From the NCBI GenBank assembly GCA_051294375.1, contig CM119266.1:26447387-26511386 (forward strand): a stretch of 64,000 nucleotides of DNA. The letters are read 5' to 3'. Every line of letters begins with the position of its first letter. Positions within the stretch are counted from its first letter, which is position 1. Shown one piece after another: positions 49,101-59,159 of this stretch. The stretch comes from Paraspadella gotoi (taxonomy: Eukaryota; Chaetognatha). A program made the position numbers and the translations under genes. A model generated the notes under the pieces. That model saw nothing but the letters and a program-made list of their open reading frames with translations. It had not been told where the DNA came from and searched no databases.

Positions 49101-52100
49101 AAGATTGCCAGTCAATTTCCTCTGAAGCGCGCCGTCAAGTCATTGCCCAATTCTACCAAAATCATGAACAGAAGGAACAGCATTTACTTTACAGTATTTT
49201 TGAAGCTAAATGTTAGCCGTCCAGTCTATATATTAAACGTAATACAAAGAGTAAAGTCTGGATATACTCTCAAACACAAAAAAGGCGCAGGGCGGCCAAG
49301 AAAAACTCACGTCAAGACAGTTGCGCACCATCGTGAAAGGAATGGAAAATAAAGTTGGGTTTTCTACGAGAAAGCTGGTGTCTCGATTTAAAGGTCCCTA
49401 CGCCACATTTCACTATAAAATTGTGACTTTTTTTGGTTCAACATGTTCGTCTGTATTAGTTAACGTTATTAGTATTTAAAAAATTATTATTTTGTATTAT
49501 TATTTACAATAAAATGTTATAAACTGTAACACATTCAATCTTTTTGTCTCAATAATTATTAGGCCAGAAGTATTCAAAAAGTGGAATTTTAAATTGATCT
49601 GGATGTTTTTAGCCTTAAATTTTATAATTATTTATCTTTAGGAAAAGTATGCCAGTTACCAATCTTGTGACACCAAAATGTCTTCGGTGCACAAATCTTG
49701 ATGAAAAATTTGTCATAAAACTAAACGAAGCTGACCTGAAAGACCCGGAAAACGTCGATGACATTTTGCTTGGAACAGGTTTGTTTAAATTACTGATGTT
49801 CCTTAATGTACAATTTTTATTCATTGATATGTTTGTTTTGACCAATATACTGGGACATCATCATTGAATGACACCAAAAAAAATTGTAAAAGCTTACAAA
49901 CGACTAATAAACTTTAGTATAAAATAATTCAAAAACGGTAATTATGTGTTTCACCGAAGTAACTTTTTTATTATAAGAGTTAATTCTATAAGTGACAAAC
50001 GACCTATGATCAGTCACTTATCTGATAGGTTATCTGTAAAGTTAAGTTTAAGTATAAATTAAAATAATTGAATATTTGATAAATTATTCCATATAAAATT
50101 TTTGGTTATGTGACTGCATTTTTAATTGATCATGTGACTCGCGGCGCAACGAGATTCTTTACCGATTGTAAATTTAAGTTTATACACTCTGCTGCAGTCT
50201 GCAGCAAAAAAGACGCTTAAGGTCAAAACTGAATTACAGGATTTTGTTAACACTTGCAAATACTTTTAGGTTGGTAATGCTCTACCGCTGTTTAGGCCTT
50301 ATACTAGAAGATGGTAGTACAAATGGGAAAGATCAGAGTGAAGAGGCCAATCAACAGCAGTAGAGAGTTTCCCGTAAGAAAATTGGTTAAAAAATTTGAT
50401 ATTTTAGCTTGAAATGTCAATTGTAATTCCGTGCCCATGTCTAAATCTCAGTCCAAACCTAATACATGGAGGTCCTGATGGGACTAACTTCAAGGGCTTA
50501 CAGCACGAAAACGGTTTAGGATAGAAGAAAAAAGAGACTATATTTGGAAACTAGTTTAAATTTTCTTTTGATCGATATTAAAAACGTCTGGAAAATCCGC
50601 TTTTATGAAAATTTTGGCGAAAATAAAGATGAAGGATGGTGACTTTTGGCTGCGGAGTTTTTCTGACTGCAATCCCCATGATTATTAAAAATGTATGACT
50701 GAAGCAAAATGTTTCACGCATCCCCTCTAGAATTGTTGATTTTCTGACAGCAACAATAGAGTGGATAAAGCGCTCAGTGGGATAAAGAGTGCTATCCGCA
50801 TTCCACAACTTTTTTAACCCCCTCTAAAAGCTTTGGAACGGGTCCTGGGCTTGGAACCAGGCTTAAGGGTTTTCGTCTCGTCGGTCCTATTGCTTTGCCA
50901 AAGTTTAGAGTTTAGAGAGAGAGACCGGTGGTAAGTCGCCTAACTTTATTCATTAAAACTAATGAATATCAATGATTATTAGAAAATAGTAATAAATACT
51001 AATAATTTTTAGTATATATATATATACATACTTAACATTTTTATCGTCGCAATCGCTTTGCGTTTGTGACGATCTAGTAACGCTTTTGGGAATAAGTGGC
51101 GTAGTCGTCGTCGGCGTTCCAAATTATAGATCGCCTTTTTGATGATTAAATTTGGGTGTATGAAGCTGAAAATTTATATACAGCTTCTCATCATTGATGT
51201 CCTTAAAATTGGGTCAGGACAGTTATTAAATGTTTTGTTTACGTTTTTATCAAAACAAATAAATATCCTCTATTTTATTTTCATGTCTCTTTCTCTCTCT
51301 CTTTCTCTTTTAATTATATGTAGCTCTCTCTCTCTCTTTTTCCCAGTGCTTATTCATCGAAAAAAACGAGTCTGTAGCTGGCTCTGCAGGGGCTCTTTCT
51401 TTTCCTCTCTTTCTCCTGCTGCTTCTGCTGCTGCCTTTTGATTTCTTTCTTTTTTTTTCTCTCTCTCTCTCTCTCTGCGTTTTTATAAAAAAAAAAGAAT
51501 TAGGATTGAACTCGTAAAATTAGGCATCGCATTCGTGCATGTTATTATTTTGCTATCGCAACATAGGGTTTTATTTCGTTTTTTTTCATGGGCTGCGTCT
51601 GCTGATCAGTTTATTTTTGACAATGAAAGTTTTTTTTTTCTTTTCTTTTTTTAGAAACTGTAACTTTAATTTTCCTGCGTCTGCTGATCAGTTTATTTGA
51701 CAATGACAAAAAAAAACTTTTTTTTTTCAGAAACTAACTTAAATTTTCCTCGGTACTTTATTATTTTTTTTTAATTGACAATCTTATGTATATACTCTCT
51801 TTTCGTTGTTTTGAAGTATTAGGAGAAAAAGTTTTGGTTTGACAACGATTTTTTTTACATAATTAGCAGACATGTTTCGGCTCATTCAGTTAGAGCCTTC
51901 ATCAGTGTTTGACAATCAATATTGAGTCTCTGTTGAAGTAAGTTTGAGAGAGAGAGAGAGAAAAATTGAGGGAGAGTTTCCAACAAAGAATAAGGTAAGG
52001 AACAGTGGTCAGATGTGAGGACAGCTGAAGGTGAGGAGAGGGAAGAAGTAAGTTTTGAAAAATGAAAAGGAGAGTGGGAGAAGAGAGAGAGAGCAAAGCA

Positions 52101-55019
52101 AAAAATTAAACAATACATTTAGCAATGTACAACAGAGATAAAGTGCAATAAATAAACTAAAAATAAACTGAAATTAATGTTAACAACAGAAAATAATAAT
52201 AAGTTAGTGAAATAAAGTGAAATTTGAAATAGAAAAGTAAGTGGTGAGGGATAGATAAGTGAAGAAAAGTGAAAGTAAGTAAAAGAAAGAGCTCAAAAAT
52301 GAGGTGGAAGCTTTGGCTTCTTTTCGATCTCTGCATGGGGCATGGTATCAGAAAGCAGACGATACTATTCTGGCCGTGAAAAGGGATCTGGTTGATACCC
52401 TTCTGACCTATTTGAACAGCATTGAAGCGAGTATCAAGTGGACTTGCGAAAACAAGGAGAATGGTAAAATTCCAATGCTCGATGTGCTTATAAAGTGCAA
52501 AGAGGGCGGCTCATTGGAATTTTCTGTCTATCGCAAACCAACACATACTGATCAATACATTCCCTTCGATTCGCATGCTCCCTTGTCGCACAAGCTCGCC
52601 ACGGTCAGATCCCTTACCAGAAGAGCTCAGCTGATTCCGTCGACCCCCGAGCTCCAGGCTGTCGAGCTTGAGCATGTCAAGAGCCTTGGCACTCAATGGT
52701 TACCCTCTGTGGGCTTACGAGAAGGCAAGGTTCCGGCTGAACCTGCCTGTGGGCAGTGGCCACCGAGGGGCTGCCCAAGTAACTGCTGACGCAAGTTCAA
52801 CCTCTGCCCCCCTGGAGGACGAACGAGACCTTGCTGCTGAAGGACCGACCGCGCCCACCACAGCGCAAGTGGGAGATAAGCAGAAGTGTCTCAGGAACGT
52901 GGGTCATGTCTCCCTCCCCTACCACCAGGGGATCACTGAAGCACTGGTGCGGGTGCTGGCAAAGCAGGGGATCTCCAGTGCAGTGACGACCCGCAGCTCC
53001 TTACGTGAGCAATTGGTGAAACCGAAAGACAAAATCCCCAGACCGAAAACATCAGGAGCCGTCTACTGGGCGGCCTGTGCAGGGAAGGGCAACCAACCCT
53101 GCACAGCAGCATACGTGGGCGAGACAGGAAAGTCTCTGACAGATCGGTTCAAGCTGCACACAAAGCCATATCGGGACCCACGTGGTCATTACTTATCGGC
53201 CATTGCCGAGCACACGGCAAATTCTGGCCATCTGTTCAGAGAAACTGACTGTCTCGTGTTGTCCCATGACCAGAACTGGTTTTCCAGAGGTATTAGAGAG
53301 GCAATCTACATCATCACGGTTCAGAGAGGGTTCGAGAGCTTTGGAGGACGATTCGACCTCCCTCCAAGCGATGATTCGCTTATCCAAATGGTGGTGGAAC
53401 GCCCAGAGCCACCCCAACCGCACAATGATTCCCCCGTCCCCACTCAACAGGTCAGGCGGAGGATGGCAATGGACGTCCGATACCTTTCCCGAGCCTGTAG
53501 CAACTTGGCGCGACTCTCCTCGCGCCGAGCGTCGCCCAAAACGACGGCTACAGGAGGAGGGAGAGGAGTCTGTATCTCCTGTAGCAAAACAGGCCAGAAC
53601 AGGCAACTGCCTGCCTCACCGTCAGGTGAGAGGAGGGCGGTCGGCAGGCTTATCAGGCCAAAGGGATGTACGAGTAGCACTCGGCATTTTCCCAGGCGGA
53701 TCTCTTCCGGATCCCAGCATGTCAAACTCTACAAGTATACCCTCGCAACCTATGACAGGCCAATGACCCGACCTTATCATCGTCCTCCATTTGCCCGGCC
53801 GGTGGGGGGCCAGCTCATTTTTGAGCTCTTTCTTTTACTTACTTTCTCTTTTCTTCACTTATCTATTCCTCACCACTTTTCTATTTTAAATTTCACTTTA
53901 TTTCACTAACTTATTTATTTTCTGTTGTTAACATTTAATTTCAGTTTATTTTTAGATTTATTTATTGCACTTTATCTCTGTTGTACATTGCTAAATGTAT
54001 TGTTTAATTTTTTTTTTCTCTCTCTCTGTCTCCCACTCTCTTTTCATTTTTCAAAAACTTATTTTTTCCCTCTCCTCACCTTCAGCTGTCCTCACATCTG
54101 ACCACTGTTCCTTACTTTATTCTTTGTTGGAAACTCTCCCTCAATTTTTCTCTCTCTCTCTCTAAACTTACTTCAACAGAGACTTCAATATTGATTGTCA
54201 AAGCACTGATGAAGGCTCTAACTGAATGAGCCGAAACATGTCTGGCTAATTATGTCAAAAAAAATTGTTGTCAAACCAAAACTTTTTTTCTCCTAATTGA
54301 CAATCCTAAAATATAATTTTTTTTTGTTTATAAATTAATTTTCTTTTCTCAAATTTTCTTTTTTTTAGTATCAAAATTTGTCGTTAATAAAGATTTTTCT
54401 TATGCGATTGCGACGATCCTTATGCTTTTAAGATTTTTATAAATAATTATTATTATATTAAAAATCTCTAACATTGTGTTAAATAATAACGAATAGCAAT
54501 CAATAAAAGAAAATTGTATATTATCTAGCAGGAAAGTATACTGATATTAAACATGTAAAACATAGTTTTAGGGTTATTTTTTATTATTATAATATATATT
54601 ACGCTTTGTAAAAATGATAAATTTTAATAATTTTAATGATTAATGTATTTAATATTTTCAGAGGGATTAATAGGAATTATCGTTGCAGCCATAGTATTGC
54701 TCATAATCATCGCAGTCATTTTGATTTTGCTGAAAAGAAGAAGAGAAAAAGAATTACTGGAACTGGAACAGGTTTGTTTTTGATCTTGGATTTACAGCCC
54801 TATAGAGAAGTGCTTTTGGATATCTTGTGTTTTCTCGTTGAAAATATGTATAATAATAAATATAATATACAAATATAATAAACCAATATTTATTTTATTT
54901 AGAGAGACCCAGACGATGTAGAGTGGGACCCGGAAAACGATTATATGGAAAGTTTTGAAGACACGCAATCTAACTTTTCTTCAAAAGCAAAGGCCGTCGC
55001 TCATGAATCAAACATTTGA
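37133..55019 (+). CDS. Leucine-rich-repeat single-pass membrane protein, six exons (629 aa)
   Basis: Exons 37133-37927, 46014-46224, 46293-46812, 49642-49778, 54662-54771, 54903-55019. Donors are GTGAGT, GTAAGG, GTAAGT, GTTTGT, GTTTGT; junction phases 0, 1, 2, 1, 0; total 1890 nt, an unbroken frame. Signal peptide at residues 1-16, LRR N-cap cysteines C21, C26, C28, C43, then about a dozen LRRs (LKYLDLSYNLI type) to residue 480, and C-cap cysteines C484, C504, C522, C525. A transmembrane helix spans 556-578, followed by KRRR and a 47-residue acidic tail with NDYMES and a C-terminal S-N-I that fits a class I PDZ ligand. There is no TIR or kinase domain, so this is an LRR-only receptor or adhesion protein, not a Toll. 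A 702-bp gap lies in intron 3, so an extra in-phase exon there cannot be excluded. Orthologue not recognised. Confidence 0.85.
38210..40100. repeat. Decayed interspersed repeats in LRR-gene intron 1
   Basis: Starts with the GATCTGC family 5' end (about 38210-38245). Two versions of an AT-rich unit with AAAACATCAAAATTTTAAAAAG and (ATC)n follow at 38480-38950 and 39470-39770; related copies lie at 21770-22160 and 48260-48480. The string AAAAGTGTTCAATTTTGGCC occurs twice (39375, 39905). No coding content. Confidence 0.55.
40108..43074. mobile_element. Outer non-autonomous DNA transposon, split by an inverted copy of itself
   Basis: Starts TAGGGATTATCAGTATTC and ends GCAATACCCTA, with exact 7-bp flanking duplications CCTTATG at 40101-40107 and 43075-43081 in the dispersed GATCCTTATGCTCATTTTT module. 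Without the nested insert it is about 1.43 kb. One half carries many TGGCGTAAA-type motifs. It encodes no transposase; open frames at 41881 and 42597 (minus) are short and AT-rich. It lies in intron 1 of the LRR gene. The 7-bp duplication does not fit a superfamily that I can assign securely. Confidence 0.85.
40866..42396. mobile_element. Inner inverted copy of the same transposon
   Basis: Starts TAGGGTATTGAACAAAAA and ends ATACTGCTAATCCCTA, with exact 7-bp duplications ACTTAGA at 40859-40865 and 42397-42403. It is the reverse complement of the surrounding element: 40866-41640 pairs with 42404-43074 and 41640-42396 pairs with 40108-40865. It is 1531 bp, about 100 bp longer than the outer unit because its TGGCGTA-rich half has one more internal tandem module (about 41430-41540). 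Confidence 0.85.
43082..44407 (+). repeat. GATCTGC-palindrome repeat family with TC-rich head
   Basis: Runs from the GATCCTTATGCTCATTTTT module through CACACAAAATTTCATTCC-type modules, TTGATTGACTGATTAATTA and GGGACGGACGGACATC. It ends GGGGGCGGACCGACGG and the full palindrome GTCGGGATCTGCTGATAAGC-AGATCCGAC at about 44377-44407. It lies in LRR-gene intron 1. Confidence 0.7.
45232..45372 (-). mobile_element. PIF/Harbinger-like MITE remnant
   Basis: GGGTTAGGGTAATTGGGTAA, then a T-rich spacer and AGTTTTTCAAAAGCCGCC-AAAACCGCG, matching in inverse order the 5' half of the MITE at 8359. The terminal CGCCGACCG repeat is lost at both ends. Confidence 0.6.
45474..45949 (+). repeat. Two tandem copies of the 240-bp GGTACAACC element
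   Basis: A nearly full copy (about 45474-45715) and a truncated one (45796-45949), same orientation. The truncated copy ends about 65 bp before the acceptor of LRR-gene exon 2. Confidence 0.75.
46834..47016. mobile_element. PIF/Harbinger-like MITE with CCCTAA-rich core, copy 2
   Basis: Terminal repeats ATTTTACTTTCGCCGACCG and CGGTCGGCGAAAGTAAAAG, TAA on both sides (46831-46833 and 47017-47019). The core at 46915-46996 is degenerate CCCTAACC/CCCTTAA. It begins 21 bp into LRR-gene intron 3. Confidence 0.85.
47144..47845. other. Assembly gap (702 N)
   Basis: Gap inside LRR-gene intron 3, between CTTAATTATCG and TAATCGTAGGCAGATC. Those flanks show that the missing part includes the middle of a GATCTGC-family repeat. 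Confidence 1.
48180..48800. repeat. AT-rich repeat copy and CCCTAA-like tract
   Basis: 48260-48480 is an inverted copy of the AAAACATCAAAATTTTAAAAAG unit of 38480-38950. At 48655-48735 is a degenerate CCTTAATCCCTAACC tract of the telomere-like type seen in the MITEs, here without recognisable terminal repeats. Confidence 0.55.
49090..49440 (+). pseudogene. Tc1/mariner-type transposase relic (N-terminal HTH region)
   Basis: Frame 49143-49352 has the helix-turn-helix plus linker pattern of mariner/Tc1 transposases: SRPVYILNVIQRVKSG (second helix), then KKGAGRPRKTHVKT, the GRPRK AT-hook-like segment. Past the stop, GFSTRKLVSRF continues the second HTH. A frameshifted SSEARRQVIAQFY-like start can be read just upstream. 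There is no DDE catalytic domain. It lies 200 bp before exon 4 of the LRR gene. Confidence 0.55.
50800..50915 (-). repeat. SINE-like repeat, copy 3
   Basis: TTAACCCCCTCTAAAAGC, GGTCCTGGGCTTGGAACC and AGGCTTAAGGGTTTTC: the inverse of the unit at 5690 and 16548. Confidence 0.5.
51060..51810 (+). repeat. CTG-rich/(TC)n repeat unit, second copy with flanks
   Basis: AAATTATAGATCGCCTTTTT, GGGTCAGGACAGTTATTAAA, ACGAGTCTGTAGCTGG, CTCCTGCTGCTTCTGCTGC and two TCTGCTGATCAGTTTATT modules. The same order is seen at 61080-61700 and in part at 25440-25880. Confidence 0.6.
51863..51911 (-). ncRNA. Hammerhead-like ribozyme motif in left PLE terminus
   Basis: Read on the minus strand: CTGATGA, A, stem II GGCTC/GAGCC with a 9-nt loop, GAAAC, a tiny stem III and GTC at 51871-51869. 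This is the type I hammerhead order known from PLE terminal repeats. Stem I is weak here, and one extra A between the CUGAUGA box and stem II departs from the usual core, so activity is uncertain. Confidence 0.5.
52304..53420 (+). pseudogene. 5'-truncated, frameshifted PLE RT/GIY-YIG gene
   Basis: Frame one (52304 to about 52685) starts at RT motif C, degenerate (KADD where YxDD is expected), and continues through LLTYLNSIEASIKWTCE, PMLDVLI and VYRKPTHTDQY, the signature PLE RT thumb region. A one-base shift near 52680 moves it to frame two (ALALNGYPLWAYEKARFR ...), which has a linker and then the GIY-YIG nuclease: VYWAACA, AYVGETGKSLTDRF, HTANSGH, RGIREAIYI, FDLPPSDD. RT motifs before C are missing. 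Frame two stays open to 53909 through low-complexity and terminal-repeat sequence, unlikely to be protein. The region is GC-richer than its surroundings. Confidence 0.8.
54201..54247 (+). ncRNA. Hammerhead-like ribozyme motif in right PLE terminus
   Basis: CTGATGA at 54206-54212, stem II GGCTC (54214-54218) with GAGCC (54228-54232), GAAA at 54233-54236, and predicted cleavage after the C of GTC at 54240-54242. AGCA before the box can pair with TGGCT after the cut through one bulged G (stem I). It has the same extra A as its inverted partner. Confidence 0.5.
54300..54640 (+). repeat. AT-rich repeat matching the window start
   Basis: AGTATCAAAATTTGTCGTTAA and GCGATTGCGACGATCCTTATG match 190-270. 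It continues as plain AT-rich sequence up to the branch region of LRR-gene exon 5. Confidence 0.5.
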
Positions 55020-55429
55020 ATTTGAGCACATTTCTTTTGCAAAACATTGTTTTTCCAGGAGGAAGAATTTGTACACATGTATTATTTTTTGCGTTAAGTA
55101 TTCTTTTTCAAATTTTTTTGCAAATATTATCGAAAATCTAATGTGCCATAACTATTTTTTTTCTTGTTCCGACTTTATTTTACTTTTTTTTGTGTTTCAC
55201 TGAATACCCTGTTGGTTTCGATATATCAATTTTATTTTGGAACAAGTATTGTTTAAAGTAATAATTAAAATTGTTTTTGTTTTTTTTTTTGTTAAGTTTT
55301 CATTTGTATTAGTAATTAAAAAAATTATTTAAATTTTTTTAAAAACTAATTAAAAAACGTTTTAGTATGTTTAAAAAATGTTATTGATAGAAATTTTAAT
55401 TTTTAAGCTTGTTCCGGTTGTTTTGCCGG

Positions 55430-55585
55430 CATTATTTTACTTTCGCCGACTGGGGTAAAGGGGGGGGTTAGGGTAAAGGGTGGTATAGGGGTAGTTTAAG
55501 TTTAGGGGTTATCAGGGTTATAGATTTATAGTAATTGGGTAATAATATTTTTAGAAGGCGGAAGTAAAGTTTTACCGTTTTTTCT
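55430..55585. mobile_element. PIF/Harbinger-like MITE, third copy, decayed
   Basis: ATTTTACTTTCGCCGACTGG at the left and GGCGGAAGTAAAG at the right. The core is GGGTTAGGGTAAAGG-type on the plus strand, in the opposite orientation to the copies at 8359 and 46834. It lies 410 bp after the LRR-gene stop codon. Confidence 0.65.
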
Positions 55586-55589
55586 TATG

Positions 55590-57040
55590 ATTATAAATGT
55601 CACGTATGAATACAAATTTACTAAAATGGTTATTGCTGTTGCCAGATTAAGACCATATCATATTGGTCATAGATAAATATAATGTATCTCGTTATTTTAA
55701 AACTTTTGCGAATATAATTGCTTTTAGCCTCTAGTGTGCCCCACTAGTCGGTTTAAAAAACCTTCTTGAAGTTTTGTATTTTAGACCAGCCGATTCACGT
55801 TGATATTAAAAAAATTATTCAATATTCATTCACTCAATTCTCAAATTAATGAACATTTTCTTAAGTTTTTCTCAATTTAATCACTAAATCCTGAAGGTAT
55901 TCGAAGTTAGTTGACAGCAGCAGACTATATCCCACCAATCGCCACTCCAGTTCCTCTCATCTCTCGATCATTTTTAGTTCAATATTTTTTGTTTGCTTTG
56001 GGGATGAAATTGGGGGACCTAATAGTGAATTTTATTCACTGTATTCTCGATTACTTACCGTTGGTCCGCAATTTTCGAAATTTCATTGCCCTTTTTTTCT
56101 GCATTATCCCGCTTCTTTTTCTGGGAGTCGCTTCTTTGTCTCGCTTTTCACACTCAAACTGCTCTGTTGCTCCTGCGACCGTTCGCAACTCTTTCACTGC
56201 TATAAATTTAACTTCGGCGTTTTTAGTCAAGCGAGTTCGTAATATTGACTTTTAATGACTTATGTACGTTAAATGTCTTTTACACTCCTGTGCAAAAAAA
56301 AACTCGCTTTAAATTCCAGACGCTCTATAAAGATATTTTAAAAAAATTATATAAGAAAAATTAGGGTAACTTTACTATTCGGCGTCCGCAACCAACTTTA
56401 GGTACCAGCGGTCGGTGCTTTGTTAATCCATTTAATTTTGTTTTCCCTCTGGAGTCGAGTCTTAGTTTGCACAGTAATATACTGGTAATATAGTAATACT
56501 GGTAATACAGTAATATATTGGTTGTACCAATTTCATACAATTTTTTTAATAAATAATAGTTTTAAATTTATTTTAATTAATATTTTTGTTTGAGGTAGAA
56601 AATGAATTGTTTGTTGATGTACAACGAGTTTTATTAAGAAATATAAATTTCGGACTTCAATATAAGCCTTTATCAGCACAAAAAGAATAGATTTGTGAAA
56701 CAAATATTTTTACAGACTCTCTTCAAATATTGTGAAAATATTTGTTTTACAAATCAATTCGTTTATGAGTTTATGAAGGCTTACATTGAACCATTATATT
56801 TCTAAATAAAACTCGTATTTTTTAAACGGTAAGCAATTGGGTTAGGGGTGGTTCGGGACAAGGGGTAGTTAGGGTTAGGGGAGGTTTCGAAATTAAATTT
56901 GTGATATAAAGATTTTCTACCTTTACCAGTGTCATTTATTTTTCCGTAATGAGATTCTATATGTCGCTCATAAGAAGCGAAAAACAAATAACAGACCGCA
57001 AAATCCCGGCGAATGTAAAAATAAACCAAAAATTAATTAT
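55590..57040. other. Intergenic; unresolved open frames and PLE-like relics
   Basis: Between 55911 and 56255 both strands are open and base composition is less AT-rich; see the finding on a possible minus-strand first exon. 56505-56545 is the end of a GGTACAACC element. 56595-56810 contains two inverted relics of the type GCTGATAAAGGCTT ... CCGAAAT. 56825-56890 is a telomere-like GGGTTAGGGG tract. Confidence 0.4.
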
Positions 57041-57044
57041 TTTA

Positions 57045-57745
57045 AACAAGTTTGAGCAAACCATGTCGGATCTGCCCATGATCATTATCAGTAAATAATT
57101 AATAATTAATTCAAATTAATTAATTAATAATTAATTTATTCAAGTTAATTATTTAATTAATTAGGCAATTAATTAATATGATCCGAAATGTTTGTTTTGA
57201 TTAATTGACTGATTAATTAATTATTGATTAATTAATTGACTAATTGATTAATTAACTGATTAATTATTTGATTAATTAATACATCTTGCATTTACATTTG
57301 AAATAAAAAGAAAAAAAAGCATAATCAATTAATGAAATAGGTTCCTTGTTTTTTCTATTTAAACTCATTTCCACTCAAACGATTCAATCGAAACTTGATT
57401 TCCAGATTAATCACACACTTTTCTACTCAAATACAAAATTTCAAGTCAATCGCCCCATCCACTCATGAGTAATTAGTATTCAAATAGTGAAATATATTTT
57501 TTTGTTTTTTCCATTTAAACTCATTTCCACTCGAACGATTCTATCGAAACTTCATATACAGCCCAATCACATACTTACCCACACACAAAATTTCATTCCA
57601 ATCCATCCTTCCTATCACGAGTAATTGGTGTTTTTTGCTAAGGTGGGATGAGTGCCCGACAAAATTGAGGGGGCGGACTGACAGACCGACAAAGTGAATT
57701 ATACTTTATTGAGTCGGGATCAGCAGATCCCGACTAAAAATATCG
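57045..57745 (+). repeat. GATCTGC-palindrome repeat family, full short copy
   Basis: ACAAGTTTGAGCAAACCATG-TCGGATCTGCCCATG at the 5' end; GGGGGCGGACTGACAGACC and GTCGGGATCAGCAGATCCCGAC at the 3' end. It lacks most of the GACGGACA microsatellite, giving the clearest view of both ends (about 700 bp). Confidence 0.75.
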
Positions 57746-57749
57746 TAAC

Positions 57750-58500
57750 CAATACAACACTGCATCACTTTTTTTACCAAAAGAATCAAAGACAAGCTGA
57801 AGGGAGTAATGCAGTTGTTCTTAGTTTCTATCTTATCACATATCAATTTTTTTTAAAAGTAATTTGTCACTAAAGAGGTCTTTCAAAAGAAATAAAACTT
57901 ATTTGTAGTATAAAAACTTTGATTGGGTGAGAAACCGAATCATCTTTTAAAAAAATATATTTCGCTTGATGAGGGAAAATTTTTTTTTAGCGATAAGTTT
58001 GTCCCAACATGTTCGAAAGCTATTTTAATCAATATTTTGGTCATTTCAAAAACGTAAATGATTTTTCTATCAAATGGAATTTGACCCAATGTCTATATCT
58101 ATAAGATGAATCAAAATTTTAAAACATTTTTTTAAATAAAAATATATTTTATAACAGAAAGGTCCTATTCAAATGCAAAAAAATTATTTTTTAAAAATTC
58201 GACCATATTATTGATAAGCACTTAACTAAGAAAGTAAGCGAGCTTGATTATTGGGAGTCAATTTTTTTATCAGGGTATAAAATCTGAAGTTATCATATAA
58301 TTTAACCACCATATTTGATCATTTTATTTCATTTCCATTTAAAATCCGTATAAAATCTTCAGAATCATAGACCTGTCTTTCATCGTATGTTTCAATAACC
58401 TTAAGATTATTATTTAGGGATCTGGGGCAATCCAGCTATCCCTCCGTATGTCCAGTATAATTTTTTTAAAAATGTAAATATATAGGGTGATTTTTAAAGT
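57750..58500. other. AT-rich intergenic sequence, nothing recognised
   Basis: No coding content, RNA gene or repeat end identified. Confidence 0.4.
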
Positions 58501-58529
58501 CTGAAATAAAGGAGCGATTTTTTTGCACA

Positions 58530-59095
58530 TGACTGTATATTAAAGCGTAGCAAAAATATTAAAATCAAGTAGAATCAAAATTCAAATAGTCGATCACGAA
58601 CAGGTGAACCTGTGAACATTCTTAAATAACAAAAAAATAATTTTTATTTTTCAATTTTCGCATACGCCCATATCTAAACAAGGTACTCGCCATAGAAAAT
58701 GTTAAAATTTTAAATTCTTCACGAAAAGTTGATATAAGGAAATATATCTCTTTTTAAAAAATTATTTCATTAAGTGGATCAAAATCCTAAAAAACTATTA
58801 TTATTAACCTATAATTATATTTTAGTATAAAAAATATACTTTTTAAAATTTTTGGCAAACTTAAAGAATTTTTGATTAAGACTTATATTTTCTTTTGTCA
58901 ACTTTTTCTGACGAATTCGAATCTGCTTTCAAAACTAATAAAACATTTTTTAAAAATTTTAACATTTTCTATGGTATAAATATAGGCGTATATATGCGAA
59001 AATTGAGAAATTTAAAAACAATTTTTTTATTATATCAATGTTCTTTAGTCCAAAACTGTTCATGATTAACTGTATATGTAGTAATCCATCATAAA
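58530..59095. repeat. Foldback (long inverted repeat) element
   Basis: The halves mirror each other: ACTGTATATTAAAG ... GAACATTCTT ... TTTTCGCATACGCC ... CCATAGAAAATGTTAAAA on the left and TTTTAACATTTTCTATGG ... GGCGTATATATGCG ... AATGTTCTTT ... AACTGTATATG on the right. It ends about 65 bp before the dehydrogenase start codon, so it may form part of that gene's promoter or 5' UTR. Confidence 0.65.
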
Positions 59096-59159
59096 GTATA
59101 TTTTGAAAAATGAAGTAGCTCCATTTTTGCTTTTGTTCCTTCCAAATTTTGCAAAGGTG

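Larger units (their letters stand above)
51817..54295 (+). mobile_element. Penelope-like element copy with ~480-bp inverted termini
   Basis: The 5' flank (51817-52303) and 3' flank (about 53812-54295) are inverted copies of each other: TTAGGAGAAAAAGTTTTGG at the outer left, its reverse complement at the outer right, and AGCTCAAAAATGAG / CTCATTTTTGAGCT at the inner ends. Between them lies a 5'-truncated PLE gene, RT C-terminus plus GIY-YIG nuclease. PLEs are known for such inverted, 5'-truncated copies. Each terminus holds a hammerhead-like motif. It lies in intron 4 of the LRR gene. Confidence 0.8.

Noticed and set aside
53193-53725. Minus-strand and alternative plus-strand frames over the PLE gene
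   Set aside because: Shadows of the GC-rich GIY-YIG frame; the RT and nuclease motifs occur only in the plus frames described.
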